A stretch of 26,720 bases of DNA from Flavobacteriales bacterium (GCA_002730985.1 PCBP01000024.1:1-26720); one strand, 5' to 3'. Shown: positions 1 through 7,246, counted from the first letter of the stretch. Translations and numbers: made by a program. Notes: a model not told the origin generated them from the letters alone.

Positions 1-11
1 AACAAGACTCC

Positions 12-299
12 TTAACTTTTTCCTATTATGTTATTATTTAGTATTGACTTAGAATCAAACTCTAAAGATTCTATTATTTCACCATTTGCATGTGTTACAT
101 CTATGGTTATTGTATCTTCAATGTTTTTAACATTAACTTTAAATGTACCATTATCAACTTCTAGTTTATTTTTTTGTAAAGATTCTATGCCTTTTCGGAG
201 AGATTTTACATATTTAATACCAAGTATAGTCTCACCCATTAATCTGTCTAAAAGTACATACAATTTTTTTAAATAATCTATTGATAATTCTCTATCCAT
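12..299 (-). CDS. Hypothetical protein, 95 aa
   Basis: I do not recognise this protein. The N-terminal half is helical and Lys/Leu-rich (residues 1-45) and the second half alternates hydrophobic and polar residues, suggesting a small beta region (VKVNVKN..TITIDVTHANG). It starts with an ATG seven bases before the stop of the upstream nuclease gene ends, so the two reading frames overlap and are probably translationally coupled. An AAGGAG motif follows its stop at the window edge, which suggests that another gene of the same operon lies just outside. Last visible gene of the replication operon on this side. Confidence 0.75.
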   Translation of the reverse strand: MDRELSIDYLKKLYVLLDRLMGETILGIKYVKSLRKGIESLQKNKLEVDNGTFKVNVKNIEDTITIDVTHANGEIIESLEFDSKSILNNNIIGKS

Positions 300-624
300 T
301 TAACAACTTTAACCATTCTTCTAGATCCATAACAACTTTTGGTGTTTCTCTGTTTCTTTTAATAACTAATACTGGAGTTGATTTACCAGAGTTAGTTTCA
401 CATTGCTTGAATGATTTCCAAACATTAAGTTTTTCTACATTTTTGCATTCAAAAGAAAAAGGTAGTTTCTTTCTAGCATGAGGGGTAAGGACAATGTCCT
501 CACCCGTCATACCCATTATTTGAGATCCTATGTCATCCTTTAAATCAGGATATAATTTTACTAGTTTATCTCTTAATATATTCTGCAATCTCTTGCCTTT
601 GTTCTTCGCTGATCTTGCTTTCAT
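292..624 (-). CDS. PD-(D/E)XK-type endonuclease, 110 aa
   Basis: Probable small DNA nuclease of the PD-(D/E)XK fold. The motif arrangement is visible: GEDIV with Asp43, then FECKN with Glu59 and Lys61, followed by the strand TPVLVIKRNR (83-92) and a Lys/Arg-rich N-terminus (SAKNKGKRLQN) typical of phage resolvase/RecB-like nucleases of about 110 aa. I chose ATG at 624 over the in-frame TTG at 642 because GGAG lies about ten bases before this ATG and the upstream 62-aa gene ends in an ATGA overlap here. It lies directly after the primase-helicase and a small membrane protein, so a role in processing replication or recombination intermediates is likely. The fold call rests on motifs only. Confidence 0.75.
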   Translation of the reverse strand: MKARSAKNKGKRLQNILRDKLVKLYPDLKDDIGSQIMGMTGEDIVLTPHARKKLPFSFECKNVEKLNVWKSFKQCETNSGKSTPVLVIKRNRETPKVVMDLEEWLKLLNG

Positions 625-809
625 GGTAACAACTTTCTCCAAATTGATAAACCCATTGATACTTCAAAGGGACCTGCACTAATTCCTAAAGTCATATGGT
701 CTCCCTTTACTATATTATAAGACATAGTAATAGAGAATAACCATAAAAATATTAAAGAAATACCGCATTGATTATCGTAAGATGTTCCAAGAGTTTTATA
801 TTTAATCAT
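621..809 (-). CDS. Small putative membrane protein, 62 aa
   Basis: Unrecognised. It is supported by context: AGGAG sits just upstream, its ATG overlaps the helicase stop in a TAATG, and its own TGA overlaps the ATG of the nuclease gene (ATGA). Residues about 16-34 (CGISLIFLWLFSITMSYNI) form one hydrophobic segment long enough to cross a membrane. The C-terminal part is short and amphipathic (GPFEVSMGLSIW). A membrane peptide between a primase-helicase and a nuclease is unusual; it could tether replication to the membrane or be unrelated. No function is assigned. Confidence 0.55.
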   Translation of the reverse strand: MIKYKTLGTSYDNQCGISLIFLWLFSITMSYNIVKGDHMTLGISAGPFEVSMGLSIWRKLLP

Positions 810-2581
810 TATATACTCCTAGGTTTAAATTGAAATGTCTTGTAGTCGAAATCAAAAGCCATTTCAAAGTCTGTCTCGTCCCTAGATGCTAATGACCTAA
901 TAACTCTTATATTATTTGCATCTCTCTGTCCTTGTATGCCTAGAATCTTATCTGCTTTTTGTTCTATTGCTGAATTACCTTTAGCACTGTGAACAGTAAG
1001 CATATCTCTAGAAGCACCTTTAGATATGTGAGATATACCAAAGAATATAACATCCATTTGAGTTGCTATTTGCTTTAAACTATTAACTATCTTTTCCATT
1101 TTAGTAAAAGGATCATTATTGTATTTAACTTCTATTGCATCTATAGTATCTATACAAACAATTTGTGGCTGATTGTCAGCTATAAGTTGTTTCATAGAAT
1201 CTATGTCTGGACTAGTAGTCATTACTTTAATGTGTTTTACTTTATCATTTATCTTATTAACTCTATCTTCATCATATATTCTATACGTTTCATTAACTTC
1301 TTGCTTAGTAATTCCATTACCAGCTTGTAAGAAACGTCTAAAGATAAGCCAATCACCAACCTCTAATGATAAATACATTACATTCATGTGAGATAGTTTT
1401 ACCATAAGACTTTGCAGCCATGCTGTTTTACCTAACTTAGTATCACCTAGCAGTATTGCTAATTCGCCAGGCAAGAATCTATAGTCAGTATTCATAGGAT
1501 AATAGTCTTTAAGATTAAAGCTGTTAGTGTCCATATCCATATGCACAAAGTCTCTTAGTTTACTAGAAAGCTCTTTTACATTAAGAACTTCTAGACCATA
1601 GTTTTTATTCTTATAAAACTTGCATATTGGATCACAATATTTTTCCATAATTGTATCACTACAACTATAACCATTGTGTTCCCAAGCATATACATCGTCT
1701 ATAATTTTAAGAATTTCGTTATGATCTAATGAAGGTATATTATATTCAGACATTTTTATAGCACCTTCTTTTTGAATGCCCATTCTACGCCAACCATTAG
1801 CCATTCTAAGCAGTGTTATATGTCTTTCACCTTCTTTATCTGATTTCCACATCTTTTGCACACAAGTTACATGTGCATTTAGATTAGTGTTAGATACATC
1901 AGCGTTATTTTCTTCTTTAAACTCTTTAACATCAAGAACTTTATCTTCCCATATTGTTATTTGATTTTCATCAAAAGGTTTATGGTTGTAATCTTGTTTT
2001 TGAGTTTGACAATATTCACATATTTCTAGATATGTCATATCGTTTAACATTTTCCATGATAATGGTAATTTGTATAGCTCACTTTTCATATTTATTGTGT
2101 AGCCAACACGAATTAATCTACCTTTATCATATATATTGTCAACAAGTTTACCAAAATGACTATCTATTGTCATCTTTACTTGATAAGGTAAGTTTTCACT
2201 TGGTACAAAACCATAAAGGTTAGGTATCTCTATGTGAAAACCTCTACCACTAAACCATATATGTATCTGATCATCTTCTAAACCTTGTTCGAGCAATGTT
2301 TCATAAAATGACAATGCTCTTTGTTTAGTATCTTGACCAGTCTTTTTACCTCTATCTATATCAAATATAACAGTATTTAATGCATATGTACCTTTATAAG
2401 ACTTTATAGATCCTTTGTCTCTAAAATGTTCAAATGCGCTTTTATCTAATATAAATAAACTACGATATAGCTCTTGATTCGGTTTTATATACTTAGTTAT
2501 ATGTTCTGGGCGAATAGCATAGGCTCTGTTAGATACAGAACCTATTGCTAATTCTACGTATTTTACGTTATTATCTGCCAT
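809..2581 (-). CDS. AEP primase / DnaB-like helicase fusion
   Basis: Replicative primase-helicase of 590 aa. Residues about 60-180 carry archaeo-eukaryotic primase signatures: FDID (73-76) as the metal-binding DxD, SGRGFH (111-116) as the sxH-type nucleotide site, and RLIRVGYTINMK (155-166). A linker follows with Cys240, Arg253-His254, Cys307, Cys316 and Cys320, a spacing like the Fe-S region of the PriL large subunit. The C-terminal half is a RecA-fold hexameric helicase domain: Walker A GDTKLGKT (379-386), Walker B IVCIDTID (474-481), then FFGISHISK and HSAKGNSAIEQKAD resembling the late motifs of DnaB helicases. The start follows no clear Shine-Dalgarno but overlaps the upstream gene by 19 bases. 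It should prime and unwind the phage replication fork. Domain calls are from motifs; the Fe-S call is weaker. Confidence 0.88.
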   Translation of the reverse strand: MADNNVKYVELAIGSVSNRAYAIRPEHITKYIKPNQELYRSLFILDKSAFEHFRDKGSIKSYKGTYALNTVIFDIDRGKKTGQDTKQRALSFYETLLEQGLEDDQIHIWFSGRGFHIEIPNLYGFVPSENLPYQVKMTIDSHFGKLVDNIYDKGRLIRVGYTINMKSELYKLPLSWKMLNDMTYLEICEYCQTQKQDYNHKPFDENQITIWEDKVLDVKEFKEENNADVSNTNLNAHVTCVQKMWKSDKEGERHITLLRMANGWRRMGIQKEGAIKMSEYNIPSLDHNEILKIIDDVYAWEHNGYSCSDTIMEKYCDPICKFYKNKNYGLEVLNVKELSSKLRDFVHMDMDTNSFNLKDYYPMNTDYRFLPGELAILLGDTKLGKTAWLQSLMVKLSHMNVMYLSLEVGDWLIFRRFLQAGNGITKQEVNETYRIYDEDRVNKINDKVKHIKVMTTSPDIDSMKQLIADNQPQIVCIDTIDAIEVKYNNDPFTKMEKIVNSLKQIATQMDVIFFGISHISKGASRDMLTVHSAKGNSAIEQKADKILGIQGQRDANNIRVIRSLASRDETDFEMAFDFDYKTFQFKPRSI

Positions 2582-2820
2582 GTTTTTGTCTTATTTTGAT
2601 TAGATATTTCTTTCAAATCAATGACACCTATTTCATTATATTCTTTATTCTCTCTTATCTTACGCCATGTTCTAGAATAAGCCGAAGGTAATCTTGTAGT
2701 ATCACAATGCAATCTACCATATTTAGGTAATTGTGTTTCTATATGTATTGAAGATATTACAGGCACTCCTTCATTTATTCTTTTTGAAAGATATTTAAGA
2801 ATTATCTTTTTAGTAGTCAT
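2563..2820 (-). CDS. Hypothetical replication-operon protein, 85 aa
   Basis: Unrecognised. The protein is basic, starts MTTKKIILKYLSKRINEG and has the pattern RLPSAYSRTWRKIREN in the middle, which together suggest a small helix-turn-helix or winged-helix type DNA-binding protein; this is inference from charge and helix pattern only. It starts within the stop codon region of the upstream ssDNA-binding-like gene (TAATG-type junction at 2820) and overlaps the primase-helicase start by 19 bases. This tight packing points to co-expression with replication proteins, possibly as a loader or accessory factor. Confidence 0.65.
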   Translation of the reverse strand: MTTKKIILKYLSKRINEGVPVISSIHIETQLPKYGRLHCDTTRLPSAYSRTWRKIRENKEYNEIGVIDLKEISNQNKTKTWQIIT

Positions 2821-3410
2821 TAAGTTGGTATTCCATTGAATTGATCATCACTTGACCAAGGACTATCACTTTCTGATGATTCTTCTGAAGATTTAAAATC
2901 CTTAACATAGTTTTTACCTACTGAATCTTTAAACTCTGCTTTGAATTTATTTACTTCATAGTTAGGCATTCTAGTTTCTTGCCAATCTTTCCATAACTGT
3001 CCACCATCACGTTTAGTTTTAGTAGAAATGTATGTTAATCTTAGAAACTCTTTACCTATCAGTCTTTGTTCTGCATCAGCTGGTAATTTGCTAGATTGTG
3101 GACTTTTACCTTTATCTAACATTATTGGTAATCCTATAGAGTCAAAGAACATTTTAACTTTAAATGCTGTTGACCATCCTACAATTTCACCACTTACATC
3201 GTCTTTTTTATAATTACCACCTATATACATATTAGGTTGGAAATCTCTTCCAATGTCTAATGTTAGATGTACAGAAATATCATCTGAATATGTTTGCCAA
3301 TCTTCTTTGACACCATATTTAATTTCTGCTTTTGCTATTTTTACTTTGTCGACAAATAAATTGTCTTTACTTTTTGATCCTGAACTACTACCGCTAGTTA
3401 CCCAATCCAT
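2820..3410 (-). CDS. Putative single-strand DNA-binding protein, 196 aa
   Basis: Probable ssDNA-binding protein, inferred from architecture and position. Residues about 20-160 form a beta-rich region (VKIAKAEIKYG, DISVHLTLDIGRDFQPNMYIGG, EFLRLTYISTKT) compatible with an OB fold. The tail from about 170 is low complexity and acidic (SSEESSESDSPWSSDDQFN), like the acidic protein-interaction tails of SSB and T7 gp2.5. It is flanked by the ERF annealing protein upstream and the primase-helicase downstream, the usual place for an SSB. A good AGGAG lies ahead of the ATG at 3410. No sequence motif proves the family; it could be another beta-rich replication protein. Confidence 0.6.
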   Translation of the reverse strand: MDWVTSGSSSGSKSKDNLFVDKVKIAKAEIKYGVKEDWQTYSDDISVHLTLDIGRDFQPNMYIGGNYKKDDVSGEIVGWSTAFKVKMFFDSIGLPIMLDKGKSPQSSKLPADAEQRLIGKEFLRLTYISTKTKRDGGQLWKDWQETRMPNYEVNKFKAEFKDSVGKNYVKDFKSSEESSESDSPWSSDDQFNGIPT

Positions 3411-3419
3411 GCTTACCTC

Positions 3420-3884
3420 CTAGTTATTTACTTTTTTTGGAAAATCTGACGCTTCATTAGCATCATCATCTTTTTGTGCTACACCAGCCATTGCTGCTAA
3501 CCCATATCTTCTACCATAGGTATTTAATGAACCTACACCTTGTGCATTAGCATTTTTAGGCATTGGTAAAGCTATTTCACTTGATAGCCATTCTCCAGAT
3601 GAATGTATTAACTTAGTAACTACTAAAAATACACCATTTTTGAATCTATTGCCTTGAACAAATGCTATTTCATTTTTAGACAATGTTTCTCTACAGCTTT
3701 CTATAACTGCGTATAGATCTGCATATCCACTCTTAAAGAATGGATTTACTGAGCCTTTTTTGGCTCCCATTATGTCTTTCTGTGCATTAGCTAAGGCTTT
3801 AGCTATTTTGCCTACTGTAGGCGATTGATCCTCTACTATATTTTCTATTTTAGGAATTTGTTTTTCCGTTTGATTATTATCCAT
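3420..3884 (-). CDS. erf: ERF-family ssDNA annealing protein
   Basis: Single-strand annealing recombinase of the ERF type, 154 aa. The family signature is visible: KIAKALANAQKDIMGAKKGS, NPFFKSGYADLYAVIESCRETLSKN (family pattern NP..KS.YA.L..v), and the distal LNTYGRRYGLAAMAGVAQKDDDAN that matches the conserved TYarRYal..llGi...DDDgn block. It promotes annealing of complementary strands in phage recombination and end repair. It is short, lacking a long C-terminal tail. GGAGG precedes the ATG at 3884. The leader upstream is long and holds a terminator and a structured element. Followed ten bases later by the SSB-like gene. Confidence 0.9.
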   Translation of the reverse strand: MDNNQTEKQIPKIENIVEDQSPTVGKIAKALANAQKDIMGAKKGSVNPFFKSGYADLYAVIESCRETLSKNEIAFVQGNRFKNGVFLVVTKLIHSSGEWLSSEIALPMPKNANAQGVGSLNTYGRRYGLAAMAGVAQKDDDANEASDFPKKVNN

Positions 3885-3933
3885 TTTACCTCCGATTTGA
3901 ATTATAAATATAACTTATTTAAACTAATAATAC

Positions 3934-3965
3934 AAAAAAAAAGAGAGCCTATTAAAGACTCTCTT
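3934..3965 (-). terminator. Intrinsic terminator upstream of erf
   Basis: On the minus strand the arms AAGAGAG and CTCTCTT (plus 3941-3947 and 3959-3965) form a short stem with an 11-base loop, followed by nine T. It lies about 50 bases before the erf start, so either erf has its own promoter between them or the terminator is overcome by antitermination. The sequence from 3926 to 3946 occurs identically at 8987-9007. Confidence 0.75.
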
Positions 3966-4037
3966 CTTTATACTAAAACACAAGCCAGACAGAGGTTACT
4001 ATTCTGGATTTCCGTGCGCACCCACTATCATGTGTCT

Positions 4038-4149
4038 TAGTTTGTCAGACAAAACTAGGGATAAACTATTAATTGACATTACCTTATAAACAAAACACTA
4101 TGAACTGTTCTAAGCACAGCTGCTCACCGCTGTCGTGTCGTTTATCCCT
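4038..4149 (-). ncRNA. Candidate structured RNA in the DUF932-erf gap
   Basis: The 270-base gap holds no credible gene. A perfect 10-bp pair, AGGGATAAAC (4057-4066) with GTTTATCCCT (4140-4149), encloses 73 bases containing a further ACAGC/GCTGT hairpin near 4116-4133. Directly next to it, reading leftwards, TAGTTTGTC and GACAAAACTA (4038-4057) form a second stem sharing the boundary base. The transcript from the DUF932 gene would read this structure before the terminator at 3934-3965. It may be a small RNA released by termination, or a leader regulating erf. No known family recognised. Confidence 0.45.
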
Positions 4150-4154
4150 TATTT

Positions 4155-4967
4155 TTAACTACTATATTCTTCTTTTAATGCATCTTGCGAATACTTCATT
4201 AAACTGTCTGTAATATATGCATTGTGATCAAAATCTGCTTTAGTTGATTTTTTCTTATGCCATAATACATTTGTTGATGCATTGTATAAATCATAAACTG
4301 TTGGACTCTTTGAATAAGTTAACAATTTATCTACTATAGTTCCAAATAAAGAAACTGGTACTCCTGTTAAATAGTTTTCTCTGATATGTGATAATTTGCC
4401 CATGTTTAATGGAGTGTTTGAAAACATTCTTAATCCATTTACAAAATATCTTATATTATCTTCAGAGTTATTTATTATCGTTGCAGCTTCCATTATTTGA
4501 TCTTCATATCCTTCAGATGACCTATCGTGTTTAAATCTATATGAATTAAATATGTCATTAGATACCATTCCATTTAAACATACTAATCTTTGTAAGAATA
4601 TTTTAAACTGTAGTGCTGTTGATCCATCATAACTATTCCAAAACATTATACCAAGTGAAACATCATCACCCACTGCTATTTCTTTTTTGTAATCTTTTGC
4701 TACCATAGAATACATAAATTGTCTTCCATTCCAAAAGATTTTATCTGTTTCCCATTGAAATTCTGATGAATCAGTTACACTCTTTGCTAATTCTTCTACT
4801 TCTATATTATTTATTAGCAAATAGTTATTACTTACAACACCTACTTCTTTCCAGCCTGAGTTATTATCTAAATCTTCTCTTTGTACAGACCAAGCATTAG
4901 ATTTAGTTCCATTATATTCTAAAGGTACTTTCCTAATAGGATCGTACCATGATCCGATATTGCTCAT
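4155..4967 (-). CDS. DUF932-family phage protein, 270 aa
   Basis: Belongs to the DUF932 (phage/plasmid-like) family: SWSVQREDL-type N-terminus, a core with LLINNIEVEELAKSV, YSMVAKDYKKEIAVGDDVSLGIMFWNSYDGSTALQF and FLQRLVCLNGMVSND, and a helical C-terminal half. The function of the family is unsettled; members sit near recombination and replication genes in phages and plasmids. The ATG at 4967 overlaps the stop of the upstream KOW-like gene (ATGA). It is followed by the structured gap and then erf, which supports a recombination-related role by association only. Confidence 0.85.
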   Translation of the reverse strand: MSNIGSWYDPIRKVPLEYNGTKSNAWSVQREDLDNNSGWKEVGVVSNNYLLINNIEVEELAKSVTDSSEFQWETDKIFWNGRQFMYSMVAKDYKKEIAVGDDVSLGIMFWNSYDGSTALQFKIFLQRLVCLNGMVSNDIFNSYRFKHDRSSEGYEDQIMEAATIINNSEDNIRYFVNGLRMFSNTPLNMGKLSHIRENYLTGVPVSLFGTIVDKLLTYSKSPTVYDLYNASTNVLWHKKKSTKADFDHNAYITDSLMKYSQDALKEEYSS

Positions 4968-5263
4968 ATTGATATTTCCTCATCTTGATTTACTAATTTA
5001 ACTATCATTGAAAATGGAACATTCCATTGTTTATCATCTATTTCAACAACTGCTCTAGTTCTATTTATTTTAACGATTTTTCCTTTTTCAATTTTATTAG
5101 TTCCACTTACTCTTACTTTATCACCTTTTACAAGGTTATATTTAGTCATTCTTCCTAGTGATTCAATTTTATCTTTAATCATTGATCTTACTTCTCTTAA
5201 ATCATCTAGATTATCTAATGTATTAATTAATACTAATAGATCACTTCTTGTATCTTTTCTCAT
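4964..5263 (-). CDS. Small protein with KOW/SH3-like segment, 99 aa
   Basis: Residues 1-40 are helical and charged (RSDLLVLINTLDNLDDLREVRSMIKDKIESL). Residues about 42-90 form a small beta barrel-like segment, LVKGDKVRVSG...GKIVKINRTRAVVEID..WNVPFSMIVKL, with the VxxGDxVxV...GxVxKxxRxxAxV pattern of KOW/SH3-like domains that bind nucleic acid or protein. I chose ATG at 5263 because AAGGAG lies seven bases before it and the upstream gene ends in an ATGA overlap; the longer frame to 5287 has no ribosome site. Likely a nucleic-acid-binding accessory protein. Confidence 0.7.
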   Translation of the reverse strand: MRKDTRSDLLVLINTLDNLDDLREVRSMIKDKIESLGRMTKYNLVKGDKVRVSGTNKIEKGKIVKINRTRAVVEIDDKQWNVPFSMIVKLVNQDEEISI

Positions 5264-5442
5264 TGTTTTCTCCTTATTAATTTCCATTCACCTTGCCTTA
5301 TTACTTCTTGATAAATTTTCTCTTTAACTTGCTCTGAATTTAATTCTCCATCTTCCCATAAGTCTTCACTTAGTACTTCTTCCCATTTATCTGAATCTAT
5401 ATAATCTATATTCCATACATCTAACTTAGTTTTTGCATTCAT
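5260..5442 (-). CDS. Hypothetical acidic protein, 60 aa
   Basis: Unrecognised. Rich in Trp, Glu and Asp (KLDVWNIDYIDSDKWEEVLSEDLWEDGELN), with a basic end (IRQGEWKLIRRKQ). Start at ATG 5442 is supported by GGAG upstream and by a TAATG overlap with the preceding gene; the TTG four codons upstream is less likely. Its stop overlaps the next ATG. Member of a tightly packed operon of small genes. Confidence 0.65.
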   Translation of the reverse strand: MNAKTKLDVWNIDYIDSDKWEEVLSEDLWEDGELNSEQVKEKIYQEVIRQGEWKLIRRKQ

Positions 5443-5765
5443 TACATTCTCCAATGTTTAAATTTCATTAACTTTTTCTTTGTTCTTGCATCTAAATTGA
5501 AATGAATCTCAAGATGTTTACAAGCTGCACTCATACTTTTAAACATTTCTGTTCTAAGAGTATCAAATGCATCGTCATTACATTCAATCCAATTTTTATG
5601 AACATCAACCCATAATACTGGTATTCTATTTTCGTTTTTACTGGATTGATATGTTTCTCTTATTATTTGAACTTCATATTTTTTACCATGATATTTTCCC
5701 ATACCTTCGTATATATGGTAATCTGCATCTATATTCAATATTTCAGTTTTTAATGATTTACGCAT
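5442..5765 (-). CDS. Hypothetical protein, 107 aa
   Basis: Unrecognised. An N-terminal alternating pattern (ADYHIYEGMGKYHGKKYEVQIIRETY) suggests a beta-rich first half, and the C-terminal half is helical and basic (MFKSMSAACKHLEIHF..RTKKKLMKFKHW). The ATG lies two bases after the stop of the 50-aa Cys-rich gene, with a GGGGAT sequence upstream as possible ribosome site. Co-transcribed with neighbours from 6143 down to 4155. Confidence 0.65.
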   Translation of the reverse strand: MRKSLKTEILNIDADYHIYEGMGKYHGKKYEVQIIRETYQSSKNENRIPVLWVDVHKNWIECNDDAFDTLRTEMFKSMSAACKHLEIHFNLDARTKKKLMKFKHWRM

Positions 5766-5766
5766 T

Positions 5767-5919
5767 TTAATCCCCTATTTCTTTTACACTGTAAGCATCA
5801 AGACAATTTGGACAAAACTCCCATAAAGACCAGCATTTATTGTCATGAACTTCAATAAGTGGCGTTCTATCACAACATTCTGTAGTTAATCTTGAAACTT
5901 CTTTTATTAATTTGCTCAT
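5767..5919 (-). CDS. Cys-rich small zinc-binding-type protein, 50 aa
   Basis: Short gene filling a gap between two others. It translates as MSKLIKEVSRLTTECCDR... and ends in KEIGD. Cysteines at 15, 16, 29, 36 and 39, including a CPNC knuckle (36-39) and CC (15-16), suggest a zinc ribbon. AAGGAG precedes the ATG at 5919 by six bases, and that ATG overlaps the TGA of the upstream gene; the TAA is one base before the next ATG region. Perfect operon fit argues for a real gene. Could regulate transcription or bind nucleic acid, but this is inference. Confidence 0.65.
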   Translation of the reverse strand: MSKLIKEVSRLTTECCDRTPLIEVHDNKCWSLWEFCPNCLDAYSVKEIGD

Positions 5920-6143
5920 TTTTGCTCCTTAATGTCAATTATCATTTTGTTTGGATTTTTTGTTATTGTTCCAGTAGGTCCTCCTGGTTTGTATGCTTCA
6001 TGTAATTTTATATTAAGTACAGTTCCACTTTTAAGCTGCACTTTACCTACAAACCTATGATCTGTATTTACAAAAACTCCATCTTTATTTTGTTTTAATA
6101 GCTTTTTATATTTTCTTGATTTATTTAAATAATATTTACACAT
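5916..6143 (-). CDS. Hypothetical basic protein, 75 aa
   Basis: Unrecognised. The first 20 residues are very basic (KYYLNKSRKYKKLLKQNK); the rest looks like a small beta domain (FVNTDHRFVGKVQLKSGTVLNIKLHEAY..GGPTGTITKNPNKMIIDIK). AAGGAG lies six bases before the ATG at 6143. It is the first gene after the terminator at 6166-6263 and starts an operon of at least five overlapping genes. Possibly nucleic-acid binding. Confidence 0.65.
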   Translation of the reverse strand: MCKYYLNKSRKYKKLLKQNKDGVFVNTDHRFVGKVQLKSGTVLNIKLHEAYKPGGPTGTITKNPNKMIIDIKEQK

Positions 6144-6165
6144 TTTTCTCCTTAATTAAAAGATA

Positions 6166-6263
6166 ACAAAAAGAAAGAGAGCCTCACATATTCCTTTGCC
6201 TAGATAAATGCATTATCTGTAGCTACGCACATAGGACTTACAGGACCAGTTATTGGCTCTCTT
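6166..6263 (-). terminator. Terminator with large branched loop
   Basis: On the minus strand a 9-bp stem AAGAGAGCC/GGCTCTCTT (plus 6255-6263 and 6175-6183) ends in TTTCTTTTTG. Instead of a tetraloop it encloses 71 bases that themselves fold: AGATAA/TTATCT (6202-6207, 6213-6218) and an alternative CTGTA/TACAG (6217-6221, 6239-6243) with an inner CTA/TAG. It closes the radical SAM transcript five bases after its stop. The loop size suggests an RNA domain inserted in a terminator. Confidence 0.7.
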
Positions 6264-6267
6264 AATT

Positions 6268-7128
6268 TTAAAATATATATCTGATTTTTTGCCAAGGCAC
6301 AACAGTGTTATGCAATTGTTTGAAATCTTTTATATATTGTTTTTTGTTATGTCGATTGTATCTGATATTTAAACAACCATATTCAGAAGTTTTAGGTTCT
6401 TGCAATTCTGGTCGCCATAAATATTTCTCTCCATTTACATCGTTTATTACGTTGTATTTATGCATTTCTTTATTATGTGTTAAAAATATACACTCTGCTT
6501 TTACTTTATTTTTTATAGATTTATCTACAATAGAATCTACAAGTCTAAACAAATCATTGTAATCTTTTTGAAAATCTTCATACATAATTATTGGTGAATA
6601 GTTTAGATGAACATCATATCCTGCTTCATAAAAGTCATTAACCGCTTTTATTCTATCTACAATTTTAGATGTACCAGGTTCTAGTATATCTGATAGTTTT
6701 TGCGGCATAATACTAAATCTTATTCTGACTTTTCTATTAGCATTGTAAGACAATAAGTTTTTGTTAACATACTTCGTTGCAGCTGTACCCATTGCCTTTG
6801 GATCGTTTTTAAAGTAATCAAATAAGTATTCCCAATTATGATATTTAGCATGTAACACATAATCTTCGTTGCAACTAAAATCGTATGTGTAATATTTACT
6901 ATGTGTCTGATTGGGTTCTTTAGGCCATTTTAATAACCATAGATGCCTTGCTATAGCATCTATAATTTCTTCTGTATTTTTAGCTATTGTTAAGCCTTTT
7001 TTAACATGTCTACGCATATAACAGTAGCTACATTTATATAAACAACCATAACCAAAGCTTGGTGTTATAAAATCGCTGCTTCTTCCAGATTCTCTTATTA
7101 TCATTGCTTTTCTATTTACATATTTCAT
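6268..7128 (-). CDS. Radical SAM protein, spore photoproduct lyase-like
   Basis: Radical S-adenosylmethionine enzyme of 286 aa. The 4Fe-4S motif CxxxCxxC is at Cys29, Cys33, Cys36 (GYGCLYKCSYCYMRR). The region IRFSIMPQKLSDILEPGTSKIVDRIKAVNDFYEAGYDVHLNYSPIIMYEDF (about 135-185) matches the SplB/spore-photoproduct-lyase-like layout, including the strand HLNYSPII. SplB repairs spore photoproduct thymine dimers by hydrogen abstraction; whether this phage form repairs DNA, or modifies DNA or another substrate, cannot be read here. It is shorter than bacterial SplB (about 340 aa). Preceded by a structured gap (7129-7416) and closed by the branched terminator; it forms a one-gene unit. Confidence 0.83.
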   Translation of the reverse strand: MKYVNRKAMIIRESGRSSDFITPSFGYGCLYKCSYCYMRRHVKKGLTIAKNTEEIIDAIARHLWLLKWPKEPNQTHSKYYTYDFSCNEDYVLHAKYHNWEYLFDYFKNDPKAMGTAATKYVNKNLLSYNANRKVRIRFSIMPQKLSDILEPGTSKIVDRIKAVNDFYEAGYDVHLNYSPIIMYEDFQKDYNDLFRLVDSIVDKSIKNKVKAECIFLTHNKEMHKYNVINDVNGEKYLWRPELQEPKTSEYGCLNIRYNRHNKKQYIKDFKQLHNTVVPWQKIRYIF

Positions 7129-7135
7129 ATTATTC

Positions 7136-7246
7136 CTTAAGTTTATAAAGCCTGTAGGGTAGTTCTATTGCATTTTAATCTAGGTCATTCAGCTTATAGC
7201 TAGGACATTTAGATTATTGCTCATCCTGACAGTAATCCTACAGGCT
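7136..7246 (-). ncRNA. Candidate structured leader of the radical SAM gene
   Basis: AGCCTGTAGG (7149-7158) pairs perfectly with CCTACAGGCT (7237-7246), and the helix extends two more pairs with one G-U. The 78 bases inside contain AATCTA/TAGATT (7177-7182, 7210-7215) topped by AGCT-tat-AGCT (7191-7201). There is no T-run after it, so it is not a terminator. Reading leftwards it is followed within 21 bases by the radical SAM ATG. CTTAAGTTTAT (7136-7146) adjoins it and is repeated at 8538 and 8577. It could be a leader switch, a processed small RNA or a DNA site. Confidence 0.45.

Noticed and set aside
3825..4040. Plus-strand frame of 71 aa across the erf leader
   Set aside because: It lies antisense to the erf start, terminator and hairpin, has no ribosome site and is compositionally a shadow.
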